Shown in pieces: positions 9,114 to 18,092 of a stretch of 64,000 nucleotides of DNA. Numbering within the stretch: position 1 is the first letter of the stretch; the number at the start of each line of letters is the position of its first letter. The stretch comes from Mucilaginibacter sp. OK268 (GTDB taxonomy: Bacteria > Bacteroidota > Bacteroidia > Sphingobacteriales > Sphingobacteriaceae), in contig NZ_FNJV01000002.1 of NCBI RefSeq assembly GCF_900103125.1, positions 806,001 through 870,000 of the forward strand. Reading direction: 5' to 3'. Both the position numbers and the translations under genes were made by a program. A model generated the notes under the pieces. The model made no database searches and was not told where the DNA came from. It saw only the letters and a list, made by a program, of their open reading frames with translations.

Positions 9114-9260
9114 ATGACCAGCCCTTATTTCGATCAATTTAAAAATAAACCAATATATAAAATACTACTTGTTTTACTGATCATGGTACTAGTATTAAAA
9201 ATTGGCTATGAGATAGGTTATGCGGGTTATCAGTTTGGGCATTGGCTAAAAGCGCGGTAA
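9114..9260 (+). CDS. Small single-pass membrane protein (48 aa)
   Basis: ATG at 9114 to TAA at 9258-9260 encodes 48 residues: a polar N-terminus (TSPYFDQFKNKPIYK), one hydrophobic helix (ILLVLLIMVLVL, about residues 17-28) and a Gly/aromatic tail (GYEIGYAGYQFGHWLKAR). The start is 35 bases after the stop of the PI-PLC-like gene on the same strand. Coding-like composition, a lone helix and a basic end make it a believable small protein, but no homologue is recognised. Confidence 0.5.
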   Translation: MTSPYFDQFKNKPIYKILLVLLIMVLVLKIGYEIGYAGYQFGHWLKAR

Positions 9261-9297
9261 GGAGTTACTACGAACGAATAGCAAAACTACAAAGTCG

Positions 9298-9382
9298 TCC
9301 CGAATTTATTTCGGGATCCCATTTGTTAAGTGCGCGAGTAGAGCAGATACCTTAAACATGAGATGCTGAAACAAGTTCAGCA
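9298..9382. repeat. Two hairpins of the CCCGAA/TTCGGG and TGCTGAA/TTCAGCA type
   Basis: TCCCGAA (9298-9304) pairs with TTCGGGA (9310-9316) over a 5-base loop, and TGCTGAA (9364-9370) pairs with TTCAGCA (9376-9382) over ACAAG. They lie between the converging small gene and DUF885 gene. They look like a REP-type intergenic element that could also terminate transcription from both sides. Confidence 0.5.
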
Positions 9383-9397
9383 CGAACCACCACTACG

Positions 9398-10687
9398 TTA
9401 TCTAAACACGTTCTCCCTTACCAAAAACAATGGCAACGAGCCATGATCCAACACCCGGGAGTGAAAATCCCTGATATTAAAATTCTTTCCCTGTTTCTTT
9501 TGCAACTCTTCTTTCCAATGTAATATTTGCAGCGCACCGTATTTATAGGTTACCACCTGTGCGGGCCAGCGCCTCATGCGCGCTATTTCGCGCAGAGCGA
9601 TATCATCCTGGTTACGGATGTTCTTTTTCCAAAATGCCAGGGCCTGCGCGTCGGTCCAGCCGTAATAGTTTAGTCCAACATCAAGTGGTACACGAACCGA
9701 CCGTACTATATCCCACTCCCATTTGCCCAGTTCTTCATAAGGTGTTTGGTATGCCCCCAACTGTTTGCCCAGTTCTTCGGTATAGGCAGCCCAGCCTTCG
9801 GCAAAACCCGCGTAAAAAAAGAGTTTTTGCACTTCCGAAGTTTTAGTTTGCGCTACTATACTTAGTTGATAATGGTGCCCGGGTACAGCTTCATGAATAA
9901 AAAGCCAGTCGAACTGCCGCTTATTATAGGGTTTATCGAAAAGGTTATAGTAAAAAGTATCGTTGTTGTAGTATCCTGGTGTTTGTGCCAACTGTTTAGC
10001 GGCTCCCTTTTCTATTTTTAACGGAGGAATGCTGGTATCGTTAAAAAGTTTGGATAAGTTGCCATATACAACAGACTTGGTATGCTCAAACGCCTGCTGT
10101 ACCTGCCCCGGATCTTTTTCAAAAAAGGAGGAATCATTTAAATGCTTGTAAAAAGCATCCTCCCTTAAACCGGTTTCTGCCCTAACGGCTTCTATATGTT
10201 TTTGTACCCGACTAACTTCGGTCAAACCAAACTGATAGATCTGATCGGGGGTAACATCAGCATCAACCCAACGCTTTAATAAATAAGCGTACCAGGCTTT
10301 GCCATTGGGTATGGTGATAATGCCTCCTGCGGGTATTTGCGCCGGTTTATGTTTGAGCCAATCCTGCTCTAAGGCCAGGTGTTCCAGGTTGAGTTTGGTT
10401 TCATAAGCAATCAGCGCATAATCTGTTTTTTGGGAAGGGCTTAGCTTTCCGGGTTTATAGTTGGCGAGCTCTGCCTGTATCGATTTAAAAAACTCAAGCT
10501 GTTTCTGCAAGGCATCCGCCGAGCCAATGCGCTCCAGCCCTATCACATAGCTCAGGTCGAGCTCCGGTAGGTTGAGGGCCTTGTAACCATTCACAAATTT
10601 GCTGCAAAAATCATCGAATTTTTGTTGCTCGCTGGCATGGAATAACAAAAGCAGACAAAGGCTGATAGTGGCTATAAAGGTCTTCAT
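9398..10687 (-). CDS. DUF885-family exported peptidase-like protein
   Basis: I start it at the ATG at 10687, which puts a signal peptide (KTFIATISLCLLLLFHAS) at the N-terminus; an earlier in-frame start at 10714 adds nine polar residues. The 429-residue product is typical for DUF885 proteins, which are zinc metallopeptidase-like. The key motif HEAVPGHHYQL lies in the C-terminal half, and FAEGWAAYTEELG follows about 25 residues later, supplying the third Glu ligand region. It would be periplasmic or lipoprotein-like. Activity on peptides is inferred from the motif alone. It is divergent from the PD40 gene, with 131 bases between the chosen starts. Confidence 0.85.
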   Translation of the reverse strand: MKTFIATISLCLLLLFHASEQQKFDDFCSKFVNGYKALNLPELDLSYVIGLERIGSADALQKQLEFFKSIQAELANYKPGKLSPSQKTDYALIAYETKLNLEHLALEQDWLKHKPAQIPAGGIITIPNGKAWYAYLLKRWVDADVTPDQIYQFGLTEVSRVQKHIEAVRAETGLREDAFYKHLNDSSFFEKDPGQVQQAFEHTKSVVYGNLSKLFNDTSIPPLKIEKGAAKQLAQTPGYYNNDTFYYNLFDKPYNKRQFDWLFIHEAVPGHHYQLSIVAQTKTSEVQKLFFYAGFAEGWAAYTEELGKQLGAYQTPYEELGKWEWDIVRSVRVPLDVGLNYYGWTDAQALAFWKKNIRNQDDIALREIARMRRWPAQVVTYKYGALQILHWKEELQKKQGKNFNIRDFHSRVLDHGSLPLFLVRENVFR

Positions 10688-10818
10688 GGTGTAATGACCA
10701 AAAATTGTCTCCATTGTTACACAAACTCAATTATTTGCAGGTGCTTTTAAATCACCCTGATAGGGGGAGGATTTACGGCCTGGCAAACATTATATTTGAT
10801 ATAAACCCTAACCATCTG

Positions 10819-11778
10819 ATGCACAAACTAATTACTCTTTTCACTTTCATCCTGATCAATGGTAATATCTTTGCCCAGATAGTTTATCCGGATACACAAT
10901 TGCCCACAAATACACCCCGGATTTTTGCCAAAGGGCTACTAAGCGACGGACTAAGCAATCGTGATTTTACCATATCGCCCAAAGGTGATGAGATATTTTT
11001 TACCCTGGAGCAGCCACGTATTGTAGGGAGTGTTATTTTGCACCTGGTTAAAAAGAATAACCATTGGAGTAAGCCGGAGGTAGCCTCTTTCTCGGGCCGC
11101 GACAATGATCATGAAGCCGCGTTTTCTCCGGATGGCCAGTGGATCTATTTTTCATCAGACAGGCCCTTGCAGGATACCGGCGCCCGAAAAGATTTTGATA
11201 TATGGCGGGTTAAACGAACCAGTAATGGCTCATGGGGTAAACCCGAAAACCTGGGACCAACCGTAAATACCGCCAAAAATGAGTTTTATCCCAGCATTAC
11301 CAAAAGCGGTAACCTGTATATAACCGTAGAAGCTGACTATGGTAAGGGCGATGAGGATATAGTACTTTTTAAAGCGACACCTACCGGATATAGCAAACCC
11401 GAAAGCCTGCCCGAAGATATCAACACCAAATACGATGAATTTAACGCCTTTGTTGATCCTGATGAGCAATTCATCCTGCTTTCATCCTACGGCCGACCGG
11501 ATGATATGGGTCGCGGCGATATGTACATCAGCCGTAAAGATAAAGCCGGTAACTGGCTCCCGGTAAAACGCCTGCCCGTGCCCATCAATACTACCGTGCT
11601 TGACTATTGCCCCTTTGTAACCTGGGATAAAAAATATCTCCTGTTTACCAGCAAACGGTTAAACCCGCAAATGCTGAACAGAAAAAACAACACCTATGAG
11701 CAAATCAAGGCACGGCTAAATGAGGCGGGCAATGGTAATGATGATATTTACTGGGTAAAGTTTAACCCGGCGTGGTGA
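10819..11778 (+). CDS. Exported PD40 (WD40-like) beta-propeller protein
   Basis: The ATG at 10819 gives a 319-residue product with signal peptide (HKLITLFTFILINGNIFAQ). The rest is a six-bladed TolB-type propeller: FTISPKGDEIFFTL, AAFSPDGQWIYFSSDRP, YPSITKSGNLYITVE, FNAFVDPDEQFILLSSYGRPD and CPFVTWDKKYLLFTSKR are blade repeats with the SPDG-x-Y-F-S core. Such proteins bind partners or ligands in the periplasm; no enzymatic domain is attached. An upstream in-frame extension to 10705 has no leader and is not used. Confidence 0.82.
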   Translation: MHKLITLFTFILINGNIFAQIVYPDTQLPTNTPRIFAKGLLSDGLSNRDFTISPKGDEIFFTLEQPRIVGSVILHLVKKNNHWSKPEVASFSGRDNDHEAAFSPDGQWIYFSSDRPLQDTGARKDFDIWRVKRTSNGSWGKPENLGPTVNTAKNEFYPSITKSGNLYITVEADYGKGDEDIVLFKATPTGYSKPESLPEDINTKYDEFNAFVDPDEQFILLSSYGRPDDMGRGDMYISRKDKAGNWLPVKRLPVPINTTVLDYCPFVTWDKKYLLFTSKRLNPQMLNRKNNTYEQIKARLNEAGNGNDDIYWVKFNPAW

Positions 11779-11810
11779 AAGACTGTTTTAGCCTGGGTTT
11801 TTTCTTGTAG

Positions 11811-11828
11811 AGACGCAACATTGCGTCT
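11811..11828. repeat. Perfect 8-bp hairpin after the PD40 gene
   Basis: AGACGCAA (11811-11818), CA, TTGCGTCT (11821-11828). It lies 32 bases beyond the PD40 stop. It resembles the GAGACGCAA...TTGCGTCTC repeats scattered in Bacteroidota spacers, and might help terminate. The rest of the 11779-12038 spacer shows nothing recognisable. Confidence 0.45.
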
Positions 11829-12038
11829 TCCTGTTGCATTGTAAAATAGTTAAATCTCTTTTGGCGTAAGTCTTGTGTTGTGGGCCCCTGCATGGCTGAC
11901 TCGTGACTTGGCGAAGCACAAAAAAATCGTGCATTGATATTGTAAGGATCATTCTTTCTGTGCGACTAAGCATTCAGAATTGCCAGGAAAAACGTCTGGG
12001 CGCTCTGTTAAACTAAAATCATCATTAAGAACAATCAA

Positions 12039-12503
12039 ATGAAAGTATTAAAATTTGCCAAATGGCTCAACGACAACAACATTGCATTTATTTTATCAAG
12101 TTTCGGTATCGCTTTGATACTGCTATGGATAGGTGCCTTTAAATTTACCCCAACAGAAAGCAACGGCATAGCCGGGCTGGTAAAAAACAGTCCACTCATG
12201 AGCTGGATGTATTCCATTTTCAGTGTCAGAACCACATCAGCGATCATCGGTGTGCTGGAAATCACCGCTGCACTGGGCATATTGGCCGGTAACTTTTCAC
12301 CAAAAGTAGGTTTATGGGGCAGTTTGTTGTGTGTGCTTATCTTTTTTGTAACCAGCACGTTTCTGTTAAGTACACCTGGCGTTGTTGAACATATAGATGG
12401 ATTAATAGTACCATCAGGCGTTGGTTCCTTCCTTGTTAAAGATATCAGCATCCTGGGCGCGTCTTTATTTTTAGTAGGGCATTTCAGCAGAAAGATCGCT
12501 TAA
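12039..12503 (+). CDS. YkgB/RclC-like (DUF417) inner-membrane protein
   Basis: A 154-residue four-helix membrane protein: helices about residues 16-34 (IAFILSSFGIALILLWIGAF), 64-83, 90-110 and 130-147. The GAFKFTPTE motif after helix 1 and GVVEHIDGLIVPSGVGSFLVKD between helices 3 and 4 are characteristic of the DUF417/YkgB family, whose E. coli member RclC belongs to the reactive-chlorine resistance regulon. A role in redox or chlorine stress here is inference by family. It stands alone, with a strong bidirectional terminator after it. Confidence 0.85.
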   Translation: MKVLKFAKWLNDNNIAFILSSFGIALILLWIGAFKFTPTESNGIAGLVKNSPLMSWMYSIFSVRTTSAIIGVLEITAALGILAGNFSPKVGLWGSLLCVLIFFVTSTFLLSTPGVVEHIDGLIVPSGVGSFLVKDISILGASLFLVGHFSRKIA

Positions 12504-12520
12504 TTGGGTGTAAATAAAAA

Positions 12521-12544
12521 GGGGCGCTTGGTTTTAAGCGCCCC
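12521..12544. terminator. Bidirectional intrinsic terminator
   Basis: GGGGCGCTT (12521-12529), loop GGTTTT, AAGCGCCCC (12536-12544), followed by TTTTTA on the right and preceded by AAATAAAAA on the left. It lies between the converging YkgB-like and AsmA-like genes and can end both transcripts. Confidence 0.9.
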
Positions 12545-12554
12545 TTTTTATTTA

Positions 12555-15500
12555 TTACTTATCGTCATCCGCCGTTTCCTTCAACTCATCCTCCTTCTTA
12601 GCTTTGCCCATTTTTATTTTGGGGTTTTCCTGGGTGCCGGTGATGGTCATCGGGATACCGAATATACCGAAAGGCGGCAATCCTAATCTGAATTGCAGAT
12701 TCAGTTTGCCGTCCAGGCTTACCTGGCCTTCAAACCTTGGCCTGAAACCTGCCATACGCATTTTGGTACGTTCAATGGTCATGATATTATTGGCGATGGT
12801 GCTTTTGATATCCACTTTAGATACATCGCCTTTGGCCAGGCTGTCATGCCCGGTTTGTTTGCCTACCGCGCTGAACAGCTTAAAGCCGTATAGTTTTACC
12901 TTCTTAACCGAAAGCACTCCCCCTCCTTTTATAGACGGATAAATCGGCCTCATATCACCGTTCAGCTTACCATTCAACTTATAATCTAAAGACACGATAC
13001 CCTGCACATGCGCCGCCGATGAGGCCATATCATGAAACATTTTTACTTCTTTATAAGCACGTTGTATATCAAACTCTTTGGCATTAATGTGATAATCAAA
13101 ATAAGCCTTTTGTGGTGTGGTACTGCCGTAAGTAGCGTCCATTATCACTGGCGCACCTATCAGGGTAAAGCCGGTTTGTTTAAGGATGATCTGTCCATTG
13201 CTGATACTCATTTGCCCTTTGGCATCGCTGATATCCAACCCCATGTATTTTACTTTTTTTACATTGGCTGTAAAATCAAGGTCGAGGTTGGCAGGTACCA
13301 GGATAACACCATTTGATTTAGTGGGTGTAGGTTTGGCAGAAGCAGGCGTACCTGCAAAAGCCATAAAATCATCGGCTATGATCAGGTCGCTTTGCAGATT
13401 AAACTGCCCTTTCAATGCCGAATTTGGTTTGACGGCATAATCGATCACGTTGGATAGCGCACCATTCAAAACGATCACCGATTTCCCGTAATTAGCCGTA
13501 AACTGATCAAACTTCATCTTATCCTGGTTAAAGCTGAACAGGCCTGTTTTGATCAGGAATGGTTTGGGGAATAACTCCGACCGGAGCGTAATGTCCCTCA
13601 CCTTCATAGTGCCCGAGTTAGCCAGCAGGTTATATCTTCCGGCAAGGGCATCACTTTGCTTACCTTTTAACGAAAAGTTGGTACTGATAAAGCCTTTTAC
13701 ATCATAACCTTTCAGGGCAAATACTTTATATATTTTACCAATATCCAATTGCCCGCGTGAGGCTATGCGGTAATTCAGATCATCAAAATTATGCAGATCG
13801 GCTTTCAGCATAAAAGGCTGCCCTTCAAAATTAAAAGACACCGGTTTGATGTTCACTTTCAGTCCTTTTAATGAGCTGGTGTTGTTGGTAATATCGGCGC
13901 TCACCTGTATATCCTGAACGGGATGTGGGTAGTATTTGGTTTGCACATAGCCGTTCTTCAGCTCCAGTTTGGCATTCATAACCGGGAAGATCCTGTGTTC
14001 GGGAATGTATCTGCCTTTGATCAGCAGATCCGCATCCAGGTCGCCACGAACATCCATACCACTGTCGGCCGGTAAAAACTGCTTCACATCAGCCAGGTGG
14101 AATTTGGTTTTAAGCCCCGCGTCAATCATGGCCCCAGCGGTATTGCTCAGTTTTAAATATCCTTTGATGTAGTTGTTGAGGGCAATGGCGTTCAGGTTAT
14201 CCACCTGCAGGGTAGCATGGGCTATATCATGATCCGGACAGGCGGCGTTCAGGTTAAAACTGATATTTTTAAGCGCTTCGGGCAGATTGGCATATTTGAT
14301 ATAGCCATCCTTGAACGTAGAATGCAAAGTAAATTTGGGAATACTGGTGATCACCGTTTCTGTCTTTGGTCTTAATCCGCCGGTTCTCTTCAGTCCTTTG
14401 GCATATTTACCTTCGGCCAACAGGTGTAGCGAATAACGCCCCTTCAGATCAACCGCCTTAACGCCAAAGGCACGATTCCATTTTTGCAGGTCGATCTCGG
14501 TATTGATCTTGGCGAAGATCTGCGGTTCCTTAATACCTTTCACTTTGATCACCGAGCCAAAATAATCTTTACCGATGTTAAAATATATCGAATCGACATT
14601 AAGGTTCAAGCTATCCGGATTAAGACCCGGCAGTTTAGCATCCATATTAATGAACAGGTTTTTCACCGGCTCGGGCGTGTTTTTATTCACTACCGAACCA
14701 TCCCGTACCTTCATATTGAAAGTAAGATCGGGCATAATATTTTTGGAGGCGATATATTTACCGGTAAGCGCTATCTGGATATTGCCATTACCACTGATAT
14801 CGGTATCGTCTACATATTTCTCATACTCTGCAGGCAGGGCGGTAAAAATATCACCCAGATCGTTCTGGTCAGAGGTGATACGGAAATCCATATCATACCC
14901 TTCTTTCAGGAACTCAAACCTGCCTTTAAACTTAACGGGGAGCTTATTGATGAGCAGGTCGTTTTTCTGAAAAGCAAAAGCCAGTGATTTGGTATTGATG
15001 CTGGTGACCAGATCGGCATTTACTTTTTTATGATGAACGTAGCTTTTACCATTATAAATAAAGTCGACAGACGCTGCTGCGATGTGGCTCGACAGGTCAA
15101 AAATATCTTTGCTCAGATCGCCGCTGCCTTTATAATTAAAGTCGCTGGCACTGATCTGTGTCGGTACTGACTTATCATCATATACCAACCTGCTTTTTTC
15201 AACCAGTATCTGTTCAATACCCAAGGATGCGCTGCTGGTATCCGCCGCGTTGGCAGGCTTGCTATCTTTTGATTTATATACATTGTAGTTAGCCTTACCG
15301 CTGCTATCAACCTGGATATTGATGAGCGCCTGGCTGAGGTATATTTTATTGATATTGATCTTGCTTTTAAATACCGATGAAAGATCTATCGCCAGCGAAA
15401 CCTCTTTGGCGGCCACCAGGGTATCATTCTGGAAGGGAGCGCTGCCGCCCAGCGAAAAATCATTTAACGTAAGGGTAAGCGCCGGGAACCTTTTAAAGAA

Positions 15501-15686
15501 CGACAGGCGCGTACTTGTAAAGTTCAGTTTACCGTTAATGCTGCCTCCCGCCCATTGTTTAATCTTATTGGTTATGGTTTGCGGAAAAAGATATGGTAAT
15601 AGAAACATCAGCAGCAGCAAGCTTACCAGTGTAATACCGCTTATTTTAAGCGTTTTAAATATGATTTTTTTGATCGGCATCGGCAT
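12555..15686 (-). CDS. AsmA-family protein (large, membrane-anchored)
   Basis: A 1043-residue protein with one N-terminal transmembrane helix (about residues 16-34, SGITLVSLLLLMFLLPYLF) and a long periplasmic part of repeated beta-strands. FPALTLTLNDFSLGG near residue 65 is the AsmA N-terminal signature. The C-terminal part carries AsmA-like repeats (GVVSLDYKLNGKLNGDMRP-type and LRLGLPPFGIFGIPMTITG near the end). Family members form lipid-transfer bridges or chorein-like grooves between the membranes, so a role in outer-membrane lipid homeostasis is the family expectation. The C-terminus is a charged tail (KAKKEDELKETADDDK). The gene is monocistronic, with the shared terminator 11 bases beyond its stop. 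Confidence 0.85.
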   Translation of the reverse strand: MPMPIKKIIFKTLKISGITLVSLLLLMFLLPYLFPQTITNKIKQWAGGSINGKLNFTSTRLSFFKRFPALTLTLNDFSLGGSAPFQNDTLVAAKEVSLAIDLSSVFKSKININKIYLSQALINIQVDSSGKANYNVYKSKDSKPANAADTSSASLGIEQILVEKSRLVYDDKSVPTQISASDFNYKGSGDLSKDIFDLSSHIAAASVDFIYNGKSYVHHKKVNADLVTSINTKSLAFAFQKNDLLINKLPVKFKGRFEFLKEGYDMDFRITSDQNDLGDIFTALPAEYEKYVDDTDISGNGNIQIALTGKYIASKNIMPDLTFNMKVRDGSVVNKNTPEPVKNLFINMDAKLPGLNPDSLNLNVDSIYFNIGKDYFGSVIKVKGIKEPQIFAKINTEIDLQKWNRAFGVKAVDLKGRYSLHLLAEGKYAKGLKRTGGLRPKTETVITSIPKFTLHSTFKDGYIKYANLPEALKNISFNLNAACPDHDIAHATLQVDNLNAIALNNYIKGYLKLSNTAGAMIDAGLKTKFHLADVKQFLPADSGMDVRGDLDADLLIKGRYIPEHRIFPVMNAKLELKNGYVQTKYYPHPVQDIQVSADITNNTSSLKGLKVNIKPVSFNFEGQPFMLKADLHNFDDLNYRIASRGQLDIGKIYKVFALKGYDVKGFISTNFSLKGKQSDALAGRYNLLANSGTMKVRDITLRSELFPKPFLIKTGLFSFNQDKMKFDQFTANYGKSVIVLNGALSNVIDYAVKPNSALKGQFNLQSDLIIADDFMAFAGTPASAKPTPTKSNGVILVPANLDLDFTANVKKVKYMGLDISDAKGQMSISNGQIILKQTGFTLIGAPVIMDATYGSTTPQKAYFDYHINAKEFDIQRAYKEVKMFHDMASSAAHVQGIVSLDYKLNGKLNGDMRPIYPSIKGGGVLSVKKVKLYGFKLFSAVGKQTGHDSLAKGDVSKVDIKSTIANNIMTIERTKMRMAGFRPRFEGQVSLDGKLNLQFRLGLPPFGIFGIPMTITGTQENPKIKMGKAKKEDELKETADDDK

Positions 15687-15882
15687 AAATGTAATTGCAG
15701 ATAAGGAGCCATGAAGATAAGGATAAAAGCCAAACGCCGTGGGTAAAATTATTATTAAGCTTTATTGGTAAAATGTTTTAACTGGTGATTAAATGCATAA
15801 ATATTATTGAGGGGGTGTATCAAATACACATGTAACGGCGTAATGTATATTGTCGGTACTATAAGTTCCTTGTCCCCAGTAT

Positions 15883-15901
15883 GGGCCCTCCAAAAGGGCC
15901 C
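15883..15901. terminator. GC-rich hairpin downstream of the oxidoreductase gene
   Basis: GGGCCC (15883-15888), loop TCCAAAA, GGGCCC (15896-15901). It lies 77 bases past the stop of the minus-strand quinone oxidoreductase, in the 291-base spacer to the AsmA-like gene. It probably terminates that transcript, though the T-tract is weak. Nothing else is recognised in the spacer. Confidence 0.45.
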
Positions 15902-15977
15902 GGGGGCAGGGATATTTTATACCAAACTATTTTACAGGTTTTTATAAAATAAAAATTCGGCTATAATGCCACCTGGA

Positions 15978-16943
15978 TCAGGGAATTAAAATAATCTTCC
16001 CGGTGCTTTGCTTGCTTTCCATATACTCATGGGCCAGTTTGCCATCAGCGAGTTTAAAAGTTTTAGAGGCTTGCAATACCAGTTGCCCCGACGTTATCCA
16101 GTTAAACAATACTCCCGACCGTTTGATCCTTTCTTCTTTCGAATCCAGGTAACTCCAAAGGTCGCCCCCGGTAATGGTTTGGGAACGATCCATCAGCAAC
16201 TCTAAAGATGGTGGAGGTTCTGGTAATCCACCAGCTTTACCATACAGTACTACCGTACCTAATATCCTGGTTACCGCAAGACTATCATTCAGGGTGCTTG
16301 CCACGCTATCATAGGTCACATCCACACCTTTGTCAGCGGTAAAATCTAATACTTGCTTTTTCCAATCCTCCTGGTATAAAAAAACGACATCGGCTCCGGC
16401 AGTAAGGGCGGCAGTTCTTTTAGCCTCGGAAGATGTAAGACCAATAACTTTTGCACCCAGCAACTTGCATATTTGTGTGAGCAACTGGCCAACACCTCCG
16501 GCCACTGCATGCAATAATACTGTTTCGCCGGGTTTAACCTGATGACTGTCTGTTGCCAGATAGTGGGCGGTCATACCCTGTAAGAGTATAGCGGCAGCGG
16601 TATCAAAGCTTATTTCGGTAGGTAATGGTATGGCATGTGTTACCGGGACAGCAACCAGTTCGGCATTAGCAAAAGGCACATCTCCAAAGCTCACCCTGTC
16701 GCCGGGCTTAAAATCCGGATGACCATTATTATCGGCTACTATCCCAGCGCCTTCATAACCCGCAATGTAGGGTGGTTTGCCCAGCAAGTGATAATTGCCT
16801 TTGCGTCTTTCGGTATCAGAAAAATTAAGCCCGATGGCTTTCATTTCTACCAGTATATCTCCGGTTTTTAATACCGGCGGGGCGATCTCTTGATATTGAA
16901 GAACCCCGGGATCTCCAAATGTGGAAAATGTTAATGCTTTCAT
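15978..16943 (-). CDS. Zinc-independent MDR quinone oxidoreductase
   Basis: A 321-residue medium-chain dehydrogenase/reductase. The catalytic domain opens with KALTFSTFGDPGVLQYQEI, and the NADPH-binding Rossmann domain has AVAGGVGQLLTQICKLLGAKVIG (about residues 143-166, motif AxxGGVG). Zinc ligands of alcohol dehydrogenases are lacking, which places it in the NADPH:quinone reductase (QOR) branch. Cytosolic; reduces quinones or enones with NADPH. The real substrate is unknown. A 20-codon, possibly frameshifted reading frame lies immediately upstream. Confidence 0.9.
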   Translation of the reverse strand: MKALTFSTFGDPGVLQYQEIAPPVLKTGDILVEMKAIGLNFSDTERRKGNYHLLGKPPYIAGYEGAGIVADNNGHPDFKPGDRVSFGDVPFANAELVAVPVTHAIPLPTEISFDTAAAILLQGMTAHYLATDSHQVKPGETVLLHAVAGGVGQLLTQICKLLGAKVIGLTSSEAKRTAALTAGADVVFLYQEDWKKQVLDFTADKGVDVTYDSVASTLNDSLAVTRILGTVVLYGKAGGLPEPPPSLELLMDRSQTITGGDLWSYLDSKEERIKRSGVLFNWITSGQLVLQASKTFKLADGKLAHEYMESKQSTGKIILIP

Positions 16944-17210
16944 ATAAATAGTGTTATAGGCAGGGCTTATTCAACATGTGATTCTTTTACGGTTTGAATC
17001 CGGCCATCGCTAATATCTATCTTTTTTTAAGCAATCATTTAGCGCATCCGGCAAATCGGCATAAACAGACAATAGCATGATACTTTGAACATGGATGATG
17101 TTCAGGAACGTAACATTTAATTTACAGATAAAATTTCGGTCATCTGTAGCATTCATACCCGTGTGCTACGTAAGGTTAAGTATATGATTATCTCTACAAC
17201 AATTAATTTT

Positions 17211-17930
17211 ATGAAATACGTTCAACAAAATTTAAAAAGGCGGGCAGGCATAGTCGGGATGATGTGTTTGCTGGCTGGGCTGCTTACTTCCTGCTTAAAA
17301 AATCATGACAATGACTATGTTGAACCACCGGTAGCATATCTTTCGGTGATCAATGCTTCGCCAGATTCGCAGCCTGTAAATTTCTTTTTGGATCAGAACC
17401 GCGCCAATGATTTCCCTATCAATTATGGTCACGGGATTGATTACATCAGGGCTTTTCCGGGTAAAAGAGTCGCCAGCTTTTTTATAGCAGGTACCCAGCA
17501 GAAGCTTAAAGCCGATACGATAAACCTTACCGCCCAAAAATTCTATTCTATTTATCTGGCCAATGTAGCCGCAACTCCGGATGTGATATTAACCAGAGAC
17601 TCCATCACCCGCCCTGATGCGGGAAAAGCTACCATTCGCCTGGTAAATGTGAGCCCTGATGCCGGTGCGGTTGACCTGGGAATAAAAGCAGGTGCCTTAT
17701 TAGCCAGCAACCAGGCTTATAAAGGGGCCTCGGTTTTTGTACCGATACAAGGTAACAGTACCTATACCCTGGAAGTTCGGAAAAAAGGCACTACCACCGT
17801 TTTGACTACATTGGAAGATGTAAAGTTAAACAGCGGTTCGGTGTATACAGTATGGTTACAGGGATTAGCCGCAGCCACCGATCAAAAGAAATTGAGTGCA
17901 AGCGTACAGACCAATGCTTTTTATTATTAA
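17211..17930 (+). CDS. DUF4397-domain lipoprotein
   Basis: ATG at 17211 gives 239 residues. A 16-residue upstream extension from 17163 lacks leader character. The N-terminus is a lipoprotein signal with lipobox LLTSC (Cys about residue 28), so the protein is lipid-anchored. Two tandem beta-sandwich modules follow, each beginning with a DUF4397 signature: AYLSVINASPDSQPVNFFLD and ATIRLVNVSPDAGAVDLGI. Family members are Bacteroidota and archaeal surface proteins of unknown ligand. The gene is monocistronic, with a strong terminator 20 bases on. Confidence 0.85.
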   Translation: MKYVQQNLKRRAGIVGMMCLLAGLLTSCLKNHDNDYVEPPVAYLSVINASPDSQPVNFFLDQNRANDFPINYGHGIDYIRAFPGKRVASFFIAGTQQKLKADTINLTAQKFYSIYLANVAATPDVILTRDSITRPDAGKATIRLVNVSPDAGAVDLGIKAGALLASNQAYKGASVFVPIQGNSTYTLEVRKKGTTTVLTTLEDVKLNSGSVYTVWLQGLAAATDQKKLSASVQTNAFYY

Positions 17931-17949
17931 AGAAATTTTCAAATAAAAG

Positions 17950-17981
17950 AAAAGCCCTGGCAATATATTGCCGGGACTTTT
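17950..17981 (+). terminator. Intrinsic terminator after the DUF4397 gene
   Basis: CCCTGGCAAT (17955-17964) pairs with ATTGCCGGG (17967-17975), one G-T pair, followed by ACTTTTTGTTTT. The A-rich left flank could serve the minus strand too. Confidence 0.8.
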
Positions 17982-18092
17982 TGTTTTAACTCGACCCTCG
18001 TTTTTGATCTATAGAAAAAATTGCTTGGTGATCAGATTCCGATTAAACTTCATAGCGTCTTTTAAGTCAAAGCAATACAAAAACTTCAACCT

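Noticed and set aside
12035..12451. 138-codon minus-strand ORF
   Set aside because: Antisense of the YkgB/RclC-like gene, which has clear family motifs.
14484..14987. 167-codon plus-strand ORF inside AsmA gene
   Set aside because: Shadow frame of a recognised gene.
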